Of a DNA stretch of 64,000 bases, positions 23,801 to 35,000 are shown piece by piece (positions within the stretch are counted from its first letter, which is position 1; every line of letters starts with the position of its first letter). Source of the stretch: Ditylenchus dipsaci (lineage: Eukaryota > Nematoda > Chromadorea > Rhabditida > Anguinidae); contig SADC01001339.1 of NCBI GenBank assembly GCA_004194705.1, positions 310,001 to 374,000 on the forward strand, in the 5' to 3' direction. The translations under genes were made by a program, and so were the position numbers. A model generated the notes under the pieces. That model did not search any database. It was not told the DNA's origin and saw only the letters and a program-made list of their open reading frames with translations.

Positions 23801-26797
23801 TTGCTGGTGGGGGTGTTGCTGGTAGTTGGGACTGCCCGCTACGTGTTGCTGGTAACTGTTGCTGCTGTTAATATAACCTCCCGCACTACCATTACCAAAG
23901 TTCTGACCTAGTTCTTGCTGAAAATTTACTTGTTTGTTTTTGAAAACAAATATAAAGCAAATACATCTTCCTAATGCTTGATGCCCTCCTGTATGACAAT
24001 AGATACTATTTTTGACCTAGTCAAAAATTTACTAACAAGCAGGGGCAGAAATGAAAATTTCAAAAAAGTAAATTTAACAATTTTAGAACCAAGGATCGTC
24101 TCATCCTGTTTTTTTTGGATTTAAAATCTAAAACAAGATTTCGAATTTCAAAAATATCGTATTTCTTCTAATAAGCGGGCAGTCTCCAATAGTCGGGCAG
24201 TCTCTAATAAACGGGCACCCTAGAAGGTGATTGAAAAATAAACGGGCAGTCTCCAATAAACGGGCACCCTAAAAGACGATTTTACCTACCCTTAACTCTT
24301 TTCAGCTAAAATTTTGGAAAAATACAAATGTTTTCGAAAATGTTTTGTTTAAATTGACGCCCTTTTTGTTCGATCAGAATACCCATCTTCATTTTTCACT
24401 CATTGTTGCGCTCATTCTTGTTACAGTAAAATCGAGACGCTTAAATATTTCTATTCAGTTTCAAATGGCGAACGCAGAAGTCAATAGCCTTTTTGACGTC
24501 GAAGATGAAATCCAAGCCAGCATGCCAAGAAAGCAAGATCTTACACAAATGAATTCAAGCTGAAGGTTGTCAGCCATGCCGAGGCCATCTCTGATAATGC
24601 TGCAGCAAAGATATTTGGAATCAGCAGAGGCAGAGTTTTTGAATGGCGCAAGTTGAAGAATCAGCTGAAACTGCAGAGGTAGGTAGTTATAGCAGCTTAT
24701 TGTTATATTTTCGTTTATAGTGAAGTGTCACAATAGGAAGAGGCAAAAAGAGACTGGCTGGTGGTGGAAGAAAGCTCACTTTCAAAGATCTCGACGACGA
24801 ATTGGCTCAGTGGGTCAGGCAAAAAGAATTTTGAAGCATCGAATTTCGAGAAGAATGATACAACAGCAAAGCGAGCGAATGTTCAGTGCAGAATTAGATG
24901 GAACAGAATTCAAGGTCTATTTCTATTTTGATATTTAACTAGCTGAGATATTATTTTTAGGCAAGCATTGTTGTTGGATAAATTTCTCAAGCGTCACAAT
25001 TTCCGTCTTCGTGTACAACTACCGTTTGCCAAAAAGCGCCACAGGAATACGCTAAGAAGCTAGTCGACTTTGTCATGTTCATGTCTGCGCAACGGCAGAT
25101 GAACAGGGGATATAATTTATTTAGGATCGTTGCCAATAATTGCTTTCAGTTATCAAAAAATTTACGCTTGTGATGAGACAGCAGTTAGTTAGACCCGAGT
25201 GGTGGCAAATGTGTTGACCAGTGTGGTGCTAAGGAGGTTTGTACATTTGTTCTGATTTCTATTATTTTTTGTTTACAGGTTTCTGTCCTTACTACCGGCA
25301 ATGATAAGGTGCACGTGACTGTGATTCTGACTGCCGACTCTAATGGAAAGAAGTTGAAGCCGTTCGTTTTGCTTCCAAGGAAAAGACTAGATGCTAGGAT
25401 CGTTGAAAAGTACAAGAACAAATTGAACCTTTGCTGGCCGGAAAGACTTGGATGGACGATGCTTTGACAGCAGAATACTTACAGCGCACGTTTGGACGTT
25501 CCCTCTTCGGCAAGCGATTATTGGTCTGGGACGCTTTTCGGTGCCACATAAGCGAAGCTACGAAGGATAAATTACGAAAGCTGGGCATTCATTCTGCTGC
25601 AATTCCGGTGGTTGCACCAAGTTAATACAGGTTTGATATTGTAATGCTTCAAATTTAGTATTTGCTTTCACGCGCCAGACGTTGTGTGGAATGGACCGTT
25701 CAAAGCCAAACAACAGGAGCTCTACAACAATTGGATCGTTAATGAAGACAACACAGAATGGACGGCAGGCGGGAATCGACGACCCCCATCAATGGATGTA
25801 TACTTGGACTGGATATGCGCTGCTTGGATTCACTGCCAATAGAAAGGATAGCGAAGTCGTTTAAAGGTAGCTTTTATCGGTTTTTGATGAATCTTTTGAA
25901 GTGAGCACTTTCTAATATACCTGTAGTCTCTTATATCATTTAAGACTGTGGAATAACAGTGTGTCACGATGGAAGCAAAGATGAAGTCATTTATTGCTTT
26001 AAAAATCACGGACAGGTGCCAGAAAAACGACAGATGCTGCAGGATGCTCGAGCTTGGCTAGATGTGCAGCACATCCAGTCTGAAGAGATTGATGCTGATC
26101 AAGACGTAGAAAATGGCTATATAAGCGATGAGTCCCTAGACTTGGATTGGAGCGACGAACTCAATGCACCAAAACCTAAGTATCATGCCTTCTGATTGGT
26201 ATTGTTATCCAACATCCTTGAACTTTGTCATTATTGTCCAACATCCTTGAATAAAATTTCGATCCAAAAATAAACGGGCAGTCTCCAATAGTCGGGCAGT
26301 CTCTAATAAACGGGCACCCTCGAGGTGATTGAAAAATAAACGGCATGCTCGCTTATTAAAAGAAATACGGTAATCCAGATTTAATAGCGAATTTTCGAAT
26401 TTTATTAAAAATGTCAAGGTCTTTTATAAAAATCACGGTTGATACAAATCTTTTTTAGTTTATGTTTTTCTACAAGAGACGGGTATGAAGAACAATAATT
26501 TAACATCAGATTGACATAAAGTTATCTGAAACATAATATTCCATTGCAATATCGCAATTTTTGTCAGAAGTTTAAAAAATCGGGACTGATAACCAAGAAA
26601 CCTGCGACTACTTACGTAAAATTTTATAAATTTTACCTGAACAGAGGGATCCAAGGGTCGACGCTTACGCTGCGATATGAGTTGACTCGGGGTGGATGGC
26701 TGACCAGTAGATACCGCTAACGCTGGTGGATCGTTCCAACCGGGGGTAAAATATGCTGCTGTTGTTGTTGGTTAGCCTCTGTGGAGTAAGAAGACAT
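17882..26797 (-). CDS. SRA1: SRA1-family protein (steroid receptor RNA activator protein-like)
   Basis: SRA1 proteins are nuclear/cytoplasmic co-regulators with an N-terminal GWNDPP motif and a C-terminal helical bundle; the same bundle ends Sec31. Coding start: MSSYSTEANQQQQQ at 26797. Exon 1 (26797-26637) carries GWNDPPALAVSTG followed by a basic patch SQRKRRPLDPS; reading into it needs one extra base in the C5 run at 26742-26746. Likely middle exons: 23917-23528 (130 codons, Q/N/P-rich, both ends phase 0), 21528-21394 and 20357-20240 (P/Q-rich). C-terminal exons 18347-18309, 18263-18155 and 18093-17882 join in phase and read VQFLIKATIRLPQ, then REGIQLNLGQLNELV, then AVDRGAYEEAWQFFEQLQ and KWTQGLKFLILELKKQK before TAA. 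Position of GWNDPP near the start argues for SRA1 over Sec31, which would need a long WD40 N-terminus that has no room here. The middle-exon chain is incomplete. Introns hold many transposons. Confidence 0.75.
18436..18646. mobile_element. hAT-like MITE (CAGGGTTGCCAGATGTCC)
   Basis: Left end CAGGGTTGCCAGATGTCC and right end the related inverse CTGGCAGCGCTG, with repeated TGTCCTTATTT words inside. Flanks TTTTACAC and CTTTATAC match at 6 of 8. Lies in an SRA1 intron. Confidence 0.6.
19030..19227. mobile_element. hAT-like MITE (CAGGGCTCTCAGAT), 198 bp
   Basis: Ends CAGGGCTCTCAGAT and ATCTGGGAGCCCTG are inverted; the exact 8-bp ATCTAAAA flanks both. The interior resembles the element at 18436 (words for 'aaaatgtcctt' inverted). 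Non-coding, in an SRA1 intron. Confidence 0.8.
19638..19895. repeat. Dispersed repeat, second copy of the one at 2820
   Basis: Shares GGAACCGGAAT-rich sequence and 'aaaatcagccgagc' with 2820-3180. The ORFs at 19638-20112 cross it and are not considered coding. Confidence 0.55.
20440..21390. other. SRA1 intron; no gene seen
   Basis: Mostly A-rich sequence with short unsupported ORFs on both strands. 'Gggactgaaa' and 'aataggaggg' words recur at 20940-21130. Nothing further recognised. Confidence 0.35.
21600..21895. repeat. Foldback with TTTTGCCAATG tandem arms
   Basis: Left arm (21600-21715) has repeated TTTTGCCAATGRRATC units and right arm (21775-21895) their inverse; both arms then share CTCAAGTATTGTTATT. 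The centre is about 60 bp. Same architecture as the other tandem-armed foldbacks. No ORF. Confidence 0.65.
21960..22500. other. GCCGGCGCC-rich repeat and half of a pogo-type end
   Basis: Between 21985 and 22085 the words GGCGCCAGC/GCCGGCG recur, and GCCGGAG appears again at 22470. At 22197 there is a TACCGTATTAATTACCTCTATTAA end like the pogo-type family, without an obvious partner. No gene seen. Confidence 0.4.
22614..23288. mobile_element. Nested element, 675 bp, with 70-bp inverted termini
   Basis: Termini GGCTCTACCCCGTTAGCGCC and its inverse are almost perfect over about 70 bp and are flanked by AATTTCAT on both sides (8-bp duplication). Inside is a second palindrome (about 22690-23215, 'agcttgctacatatagc' arms; the arms continue with 'gcatgaggt' stems). 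The right arm of that palindrome is interrupted by a hAT-like MITE (22971-23150). No transposase ORF. Confidence 0.75.
22971..23150. mobile_element. hAT-like MITE (TAGAGTTGTAG family, copy 2)
   Basis: Starts TAGAGTTGTAGAAATTCCCGG like the copy at 6116 and ends CCCTA. Flanks GTATGAAC and GTATAAAC match at 7 of 8. The opposite arm of the palindrome it entered preserves the uninterrupted site, so the insertion is visible against its own empty site. Confidence 0.75.
24156..26372 (+). mobile_element. pogo/Tigger-type DNA transposon, decayed, 2.2 kb
   Basis: Left end (TCGTATTTCTTCTAATAAGC) and right end (GCTTATTAAAAGAAATACGGTA) are inverted. Subterminal blocks of 'aaacgggcagtctccaata' units occur in both ends (24180-24275 and 26270-26345). 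The plus-strand coding remnant is described separately. It sits in an SRA1 intron, opposite to the gene. A simple TA duplication cannot be proved because the left outer base is changed. Confidence 0.75.
24462..26195 (+). pseudogene. pogo-type transposase remnant (HTH + DDE), several frame breaks
   Basis: Recognisable pieces in order: an N-terminal helix-turn-helix near 24550-24680 (NAAAKIFGISRGRVFEWRK), a GGGRKLTF linker near 24765 typical of CENP-B/Tigger proteins, a DET motif near 25177 (first catalytic Asp), LLVWDAF near 25525 (second Asp), and DVYLDWI near 25795 (third acidic position region). These pieces lie in different frames, with at least one possible intron (24679-24720). Some breaks may be assembly indels, but there are too many for a confidently intact gene. 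Confidence 0.7.
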
Positions 26798-26799
26798 TT

Positions 26800-27772
26800 G
26801 TGAAGTTAGAGCTGCCTGAATATTAAAAGCTAAAAGTGTATATATGAATGGGCAATACCTGCTTATTCGAATAATAGAGCTAAGGTTGGGATAGGCCAAC
26901 ACGCTATGATGGCGTGGAAGAGCAGAGGACACGGACAAGCCCAAAGAATGATTCCACGTGAGAGAAGTTCGGAGAAAAATACAAATGCTTTATGAAGAGA
27001 TCGCTTCGAGATGAAAGTGATTATGAAACACAACAAACCACAATAGCCACTACAACCAGCGAACAAATTAACCCATAAAATTAGTCTGAAACTGTTTGAA
27101 TAATAAGAATAAAAATCAAATTAGAAAAATCTATACAACAAAATTAAAGTCCTAGAAAAAACGAAAGTAAGTAAGTGCACATCTTTAGTATCGATTTTTT
27201 GAAAAATATGTTTAAATAAAGTGCAAACTCTGGTGTTGGTATGTAGTAATATAACTATGTCCCCGATAAAAGCCGTTTTATTCTACTTTTAAGTTAAAAG
27301 CAAAATAGATATATCACAATTTTTATACATTCGTTTTACCACTAAATATGCAGATAACAAGATAAAAGTGCAAAACTTCTTTCTAGAAATCCGATTAATT
27401 ATATGTTTGTAATCTAAGATTTACACAATTGTTTATTTGTGAATACGTTTGTCATTTCTACGTCATTTTGCTGTTAATACCATTCTTACACTTTTGCTAA
27501 ACAAACCTAGTGGGAATGATGCTAACTAAAAGCCCTCGAAACATGCTGTTAGTCGACTTTCTAAAATATTGCAAATTATTGCGGTTGGCGTTATGTTTTT
27601 CACTTTCGATTTTTGAACAATTCCGTGGTTTACCACCACCTTTTGCCTAGGAACATATATTTTCCTGCCTATTTGTTTGTTTTTGATTTCTACTTGATCT
27701 TATGTTTATAGTTCTGACTTAAAAAGCAGCTAAGCTTACTAAACGACCTTTTGTTTTCAGCCATTGCTAACA
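26800..27772. promoter_or_regulatory. Head-to-head intergenic/5' region of SRA1 and DMXL
   Basis: The first SRA1 codon (26797, minus) and first DMXL codon (27773, plus) face apart. A 45-nt intron-like segment (GTATTG...ATTCAG on the minus strand, 26829-26873 approximately) precedes the SRA1 coding start, so part of this region is probably SRA1 5' UTR. A pyrimidine-rich CTTTTGTTTTCAG acceptor-like site 13 nt before the DMXL ATG suggests a spliced 5' UTR or a trans-splice acceptor. The arrangement permits a shared promoter. No TATA motif was assigned. Inferred from layout alone. Confidence 0.4.
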
Positions 27773-30700
27773 ATGAGTGCTCATCAGGTGGTGATTGGTG
27801 CCCTTAATCCAAGTGAAAACTGTTTCTCAATTGGCGCTGTAGAAGGACTTAATTTTATTGTAACCATTTTTATTGTAAAAATTATCACAATTTTTATTTG
27901 CTTTGATTGTCTCAGGCGTGTGCTGTGGTGCTGATGTAGTTATTCTTGCCTCGAACTTTAAAAGAATCCAGGTCATCCCTGGAAGCGCTTACAAACGAGA
28001 AGAAATCGTGAACTCTGTTAATTGCTGTGCTGACTCTGGAAAGGTTGTAGAGCATTATATTTAAATAATTCCAGTCAAATAAGATATGGCTATATGAGAA
28101 ATGCACCACCTAGTCTGAGAAATTAGCCACCTTTTTTTATCCTTTTTAACGTAAAAAACGTGCGTACTTGCTGAAGAAGATTAGAAATTTCACTAAAAAA
28201 GTATAAATGAGGATTTTTGCCTGCATCTATCGAAATATTTTGATGATTTTCCAACTTTTTTTCTGCAAGTACATATGTTTTATACATCGATGTGTAGCCA
28301 TGATTATAGGCTTTCATTTGTGCCATTATACAAAAAAATACTAGGGCTGTTTGATGTGAATTCGCCAGATTCAGCTTCTTCTTTCGCCGATGATTTATAA
28401 AATGGCTCAACCAAATTAAATGTAAATACGTAAAAGTAACTTTAAAAGACTTTTGAAAAATCATTTTTTCGAAAATTTTGATTTCAAGACTAAAGTTCTT
28501 TAAAATAGCTGTTTTATCGTTTTGGACGGAAAAAGTAGTTTTTTAACTACTTTTTAAAGAGGTAACACTGGGTTATTTATTCACGGACCATGCAACTTGA
28601 TAAGCACAGCAATTTCCGAAATTTGAATTTGCGCGGAACCACCCTAATTTTGTCAACAACATTTTTGAATTATTTTGGTTTACGTTTGAAATTTTTTCAA
28701 AAGATAGAACTGTTTACTACTACATGCTGAGTCGTAAAAATTGCAAAATTTTTAGATAATTTCGTTAAAGCTTCCGCGGACCGGTGAAAACCCAAAAACT
28801 TTATTCAGCTTTCAGCCAACAATTCAAATAAGTAAAGCCTGAAAACATTTAATGAACACACCCTGACCAAACTATTTGTGAAAAAAAACTTTTTGATTGA
28901 AACAAATGAAGAAAGGTATAAATAGGCTTGGCAGCGGACGGGAATCCCACGGGAATCCCGGTTTGGGAATCCCGAAAATATTCACTTTCCCGTTCCCGTT
29001 CCCGCCGGCTCAAAGTTCAAAATCCCGTTTCCCGCCCGTTCACTTTCAAAAATCCCGAAATTTTCCCGAAATCCAAATTCAAATTTATTTAATGTCAAAA
29101 CGAAAAAGTTTGATCCTAAGCAATTTTGCTTGTCATTTCTTTCGTCATTTCTGGTGGAACGTCTTCTTCAACGGGCGGCGGTAAATTCGTCCCCGGTAAA
29201 TTCGTCCCCAGGTAAATTCGTCCCCAAAACCGCAATTCAAAAATTTCGAGCAGGTTCGAATCCTGGTAGTAGCAAATATTTTCTAACTTAGAATTGTGTG
29301 GGAAATCAGGTTTGTTAGGACCAAAATTACGACTTTACCCACCCAACCGCATACCTTGAGTAGGTCCCTCATGGTCAGGTGAACAGACAATACATAATTT
29401 AATTTTTTTTACTTTTTAGCCTTAAACCTATTTTATAGACTAATTCGGACACGCTGAAGATGGTTTGATAGTGCTAAAATGCCGTTTTGTAGGGTATTTC
29501 TTGAGCTTTGATAAAAACCAGTTTTGGTAAAATCAATTATTGTCCAATACTCAAAAAATACTCGACGAAACGGCATTTCATCACTATCAAACCATCTTCA
29601 GCATGCCTGAATTAGTCCAGAAAATATGTTTTGTAAGATGGAAAACGTAGAAAATTTTTTACTCCAAGTGAACGACTACTTGGTTTTGTTGGTGCATGGA
29701 TTATTCAGCAGAATTGACGTTGGATCGTAAGAATCGTAGAAAACATATAAAAATCATAGCTTGGATCACTGACCGAAATGTTGCTACCTGTGTACCACTA
29801 CACTAACTAAGTTCCCCAATCTGGGTACGACTACCTGGGTACAACAAAACCAAGTGGTTGTCCACTTGGAGCAAAAAAAATTTTACATTTTTCATGTTCC
29901 AAAATCTGTTTTTGGACTGATTCGGGCATGCTGAAGATGGTTTGATAATAGTAAAATAAGGTTTGTATGGTATTTCTTGAGTATTGGGCAATAATTGATT
30001 TTACCAAATCTCGATTTTACCAAAACTCAAAAAAATACTCGAGAAAACGGTGTTTTACCACTGTCAAACCCTCTTTAGCACATCTGAATTTACCGCCGCC
30101 CGTACCTACCTGATGCTCTTCCTACCCACATTCGGCTTTACTAAGACTATATGGCTCTTTAACAAGAAAAATTGTGTTTCCTACCGATTGGATTCGAATT
30201 TCGAACCTGTTCGAAATTTTTGAATTAGCGGTTTTGGGGACGAATTTACCTAGAGCCTCTTCAACAGCATAACGGCTGAGAATTAAGAATCTACTTACTG
30301 TAAGCACAAGCTTTTTTCATTTCTAAAACCAAGACAGTACCACTTGTTTGTTCCGGTGAAGATTTTTAAAATTAAAGATCACTCTCTACATACTATAACT
30401 TTTCTCCTGTGACATCTGTCACAGTATATTTTTTCATCGTCTTGCAATCCAAAAAATAGGATCCCGATCGAAAACAAGATGAAAAAATGCAAAACAAATG
30501 ATTACAGTAGTTTTGCATGACCAAAATGGGTTGACTCCGAACTCATGCTGACTCCGGAGTCATCGATTTGACTCCGGAGTCAAGCGTGACTTCGGGAAGT
30601 CTGAATAGACTTTATTGATTTGTTTGTTTTGATTTGTTTGAAGAAAAAATCGCAGAATTTTGGCTTTTCTCTCTTATTTAACAAATTCCCGTTTCCCGTC

Positions 30701-32055
30701 GGGATTCCCGAAATTTTGGAATTCCCATTCCCGTTTCCCGCAGGAGCAATTTTTTTAAATTCCCATTCCCGTTTCCCGCCCGGACCCCTAACTGCCAAGC
30801 CTAGGTATAAAGGCGAGAACTCAAAAAATGTCGTAGTTTTCACGACTCACCCTGTAGACTCATAAATTGAATTCAAATTTTTAAAGCACACAAAAAAATT
30901 AATTCGAAAAAATTATGGACAAAATTAGGGTGGTCCCGCGCGAATTCGAATTCCGCAAATTGCTGTGTTTATCAAGTTTCATGGTCCTTTAAAAATAGGG
31001 CGTAGGGGCCCTTATATAAAGACCTTATATATAAGCAGTTGGATTCGTCGAATTTGGCGAATACAAGTGAATTAGCCGACGAATTCGCCAAATTCAGTTT
31101 TACCGGCAAATTCGCCAACCCTATAAAATACCATCTCATTAAAGAAAAAAATCCGGAATCAGTTGATTGGATACAAGAATCGACAAAAAGTTGGCCAATT
31201 CTTTAAATGATCAAAAAGGGAAAAGGGGTTGCCGATTACTCAGATTAGGTGTTACATTTGAGCCATGAAATGTTTAATCCCCTGCGTTTGAATAAGTGAT
31301 TGTAGGTTTCTGTTTGTTATGGAAAAACCATTCGGATTCTTGAGCCAGTTCTCCATAGTGGAAAGCCAGGAAATGTAAGTTATTCCGTGAGGAAGTTTAT
31401 CTACTATTTTTTCCCCTTTAGATTTTTTCCTACCGATGGATCGAAGCCCAGAGTATCGAGCTAGAAACAGCTATTGACAGTGTGCAATGGATACTTGATG
31501 TCTCAGACTGCTGGTTAACTAATTCCATTTATCAGTGAAGCGTTTTGATTTCCATGAATTTAGGTGCTGGCTGGTTACGACCTGTTGTTGTACCAGAATA
31601 AATTGCTCTCCACTGCTGTAAATGAAAAACCTGCCCAGAGTGTTGTAAAATTCAGCCTATCTGAAGAGGTTGATCTAAATTTTTTTAAACTTTTTCTTAT
31701 CAAATTTAATTGATTTAATGTGTAGGATGCGACCTGGGAAGTGGTCTGGAGCACTAAACTACCAGCCAAAGTCAAACATGTCAAGTTTTCACCCGATGGT
31801 TCATTGTTTGCAACCTGCGGCGAGGATGACCCGTTTGTCAAAATTTGGTACCAGCAAAAAGGTTAAATATGCTTCTAATTTTAGCGAGCTTTTTAAATTT
31901 ACTTTTGCAGAATCCTATTCTTTTTCCTTTATCTACATCCAACATCCAGCTCCAGTATGTGGTTTCGAGTGGCGTCACTCGGGCAGATATATGCCGAGAA
32001 AATTTGTGCAAAACACTATAATCACTTGGTGTGAAGATAACACTTCCAGGATATG
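27773..32055 (+). CDS. DMXL exons 1-7: start of N-terminal WD40 region
   Basis: Exons: 27773-27859, 27916-28043, 31306-31374, 31422-31499, 31564-31668, 31726-31861, 31911-32055. Landmarks: GADVVILASNF and QVIPG in exon 2, GKTIRILEPV in exon 3, a WD40 strand VKFSPDGSLFATCGEDD ending KIW in exon 6, and FSFIYIQHPAPVCGFEW with YMPRK in exon 7. Phases of introns 2-7 agree. Intron 1 (56 nt) does not: exon 1 ends in phase 0 but exon 2 needs one carried base, so one base (probably a G next to the donor) seems missing. Intron 2 (3.26 kb) carries a 1.9-kb hAT-like composite and intron 7 (5.2 kb) the retroelement pair. Confidence 0.9.
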
Positions 32056-35000
32056 GTCAGTTTGCAAAAAAATACATGGCTCAAAATTTAATCGCCCTCT
32101 AAAAGGTCTTTGAAGTTCTTCTTTCAATTTTCTCGTAATTTTATTACAGTCGAACCTCGATAAGCCGACACCCCGATAAGCCGACACCCTGAGTTCGGTC
32201 CCTTGGGGTGTTGGCTTATCGAGGTTCGACTGTATACTTTTTTTGCACTAGCATGCATAGTGGGGCGCCCGTCCGCCGGGTCCGTCTCGTCCCCGTCCAG
32301 TCCTGGGTGGCGCCGGAAAAGTGGACGGCCAGAGCCGGTAGAAAAAGGGGAGGAAGGCCGGCGGACGGCCGGCTAACGAACGGCAAGACGGCGGACTAAC
32401 GGCCGACGGATGGCTTGACGGCCGACAGAGGGCGATTTAGACGAGACCGCGAAGGATGGAATTGTCAACAAAACTGATATATGATTGGAACTTTTATTGA
32501 TTTTGTGCTTGTTAATTCCAATTTTTAATCCTTTTTCATGTATAAGTCGATAGTTCTTTTTTTTTGAATTTTATATGAAAGACTGTGAGAGTGTGTTCTG
32601 AGAGGCAATATGGCAACAATGATTTGGTGATGATAGAGATGATCATTGATATTTTCAGTGTTTTTGATTGAGCATTATAGATGGCAGCTGGACGAGATTG
32701 ATTTGGCGCTGAGGCTGGAACTTCTTCTTAGCGGCATTTGGCTGGAAGTTTTGGTAGCGGCGGCACTGGCGTTCCAGATGTCCAGGCTTATTGCACTTGG
32801 AGCAGCGGTGATTGACGTGCGGACAATCTTTGGACCAATGCATTTGATCACAGCGGTAGCAGGCAGACGGTGGCGGAGCACGGTTTTCGGCGGAGAATTG
32901 TTGTTGACGCTCTCTTTGGAAGGCGATGGCATTGATGGCGACGGAATCGGGCTTCCTTTCCAGGTGTTTGGCTTCAGCAATTGTAGATAGATAGGCGGCG
33001 GCTTCTTCGACGATTTCTTCGAACTTGACAGCATTCCCTTTTCGTTGATTCGATGGAGAAGGCGAGTTCGGAGAGCAGCATCTTGGTTTGACTTGAGACC
33101 CAGCAGCAGGAGAAGGCAGTTAAATTCTTCCTCTTTGAGAGAGCTGAACTTGAATAGACGGAGCTGACCTTTGAGACGATTGACGTAGTGGCGGAATTCC
33201 TCTCCTTCTTCTTTGACCAGACGCAGGCATTCAAAGCGATCCACCACCAGCGAGCGAGAATGAGCAAATAATTTAGAAAGGCCACTTACTGTTTCGTCCA
33301 GATTGAAGTCCACAACATCTCTTGGCAGGCAGCTTTTGCGGTACTCAGAGAAGGCTTCAGACGAGAGCTTGGTCATGAGGAGCTTCACCTTGCAGGGATC
33401 CACCATATTCGGAGCTGTGCAGTCGAGAGAGAATTTGAAGCGGGCAATCCAGTCTTCGAACTTGCTTGGATCACTGTCATCAGCTGAGAAGATTTCCATG
33501 TCCGGCAATTGAGGCAACGTAGAGACATTAGCAGGCTGTGCATTGTCACCACCACCAGCTTGATTTCTTTGGAAGAGGGCCATCATTTGAGCCATTGCTT
33601 CTTGATGTTGCTGTTGCTGAGCTGCCAGAATTTGTTTGAGCTGGTCCATATCCATTGCGACTGCGCCAATGTTGTAACTTGGGAGCGGATAGAGCAGAGA
33701 GAGAGCGAGAGCGGAACTTAACGGCAGCTTTATTTCACAAGCACAACAATAATGATCTAACAACAACGGAAGCAACAAAGGCCCTGACAACGAATCGTAG
33801 TCGTGTCAGGACAATAAGAGATTCAAACGGGCGATACAACACCTTCCCTCGGTCAAAAGAGTCTAGCGGGAGAGGTGCTGGAGTCCAATTCTTTTGAATC
33901 CTTGTTGAGCACGGAGAGTCCACCACCACCAGCATCCAAGGCAGCACAGGCACTGAGAGAAGGAGCGGCAGCAGATTTGGACTTGAGCGGAATTTGGAAA
34001 GCTTCCAATAGCGAGGCAGCCAGCAGTTGAGAGGCAGCTGAGGACACAGGCAGAGCAGCACATGTAGACAAAGGCATGTCCATGAAGACTGATGGCACTT
34101 GGCCCCAAAGGCATTCAGCGGGTAATTCGGCATCAGGAAAGGCGGCATTGAGGACAAATTCTAGCCGCTCAGCAACAGCAACATCAAGAAGCAATGGTGC
34201 AAATGATGGCTCTTCTCCAACAGAATCAGCGAAATGGTGGTGGTGACAACGCTCAGCCTGCTCCTCCTGCTATCTCTACGTTGCCTCAATTGCCAGACAT
34301 GGAAGTCTTCAGCTCAGATGAAAGCGATCCGAACAAGTTCCAAAATTGGATGCAGCGCTTCCAATTCTCTCTCGATTGCACAGCTCCGAATATGGTGGAA
34401 TCAACGAAAGTGAAGCTCCTGATGACCAAGCTCTCTGCCGAAGCCTTCGCCGAGTACTCCAAAAGCTGCCTGCCTAAGGATGTGACCGACTTCAATATGG
34501 AGGAAACGGTTAGTGGTCTCTTAAAATTATTCGCTCATTCTCGCTCGCTGGTGGTGGATCGTTTCGAATGCCTGCGTCTGGTCAAAGATGATGGGGAAGA
34601 ATTCCGCCACTACGTCAATCGTCTCAAGGGTCAGCTCCGTCTGTTCAAATTCAGCTCTCTCAAAGAGGAAGAGTTCAATTGCCTTCTTCTGCTGCTAGGA
34701 CTCAAGTCAAATCAAGATGCAGCTATCCGAACTCGCCTTCTCCATCGAATCAACGAAAAGGGAGACGCAGTCAAGTTCGAAGAAATTGTGGAAGAAGCTG
34801 CCAGCTACCTCTCAACAATCGCCGAAGCAAAGCATCTGGAAAGAAGTCAGCAGCCCTGCTCCAGTCCGTACATCAATCAAGTAAGCAAAGCTTCAGTTCC
34901 GCCGAGTGCCTGCTTCCGCTGTGGTCTAATGCATTGGTCCGACGATTGCCGCTCCAAGAATGCTGAATGCCACAAGTGCGGTGAAATTGGTCACCTGAGC

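Noticed and set aside
32646..32990. Plus-strand ORF of 114 codons at 32646 and similar ORFs at 33509-33897
   Set aside because: Antisense shadows of the minus-strand Gag and LTR.
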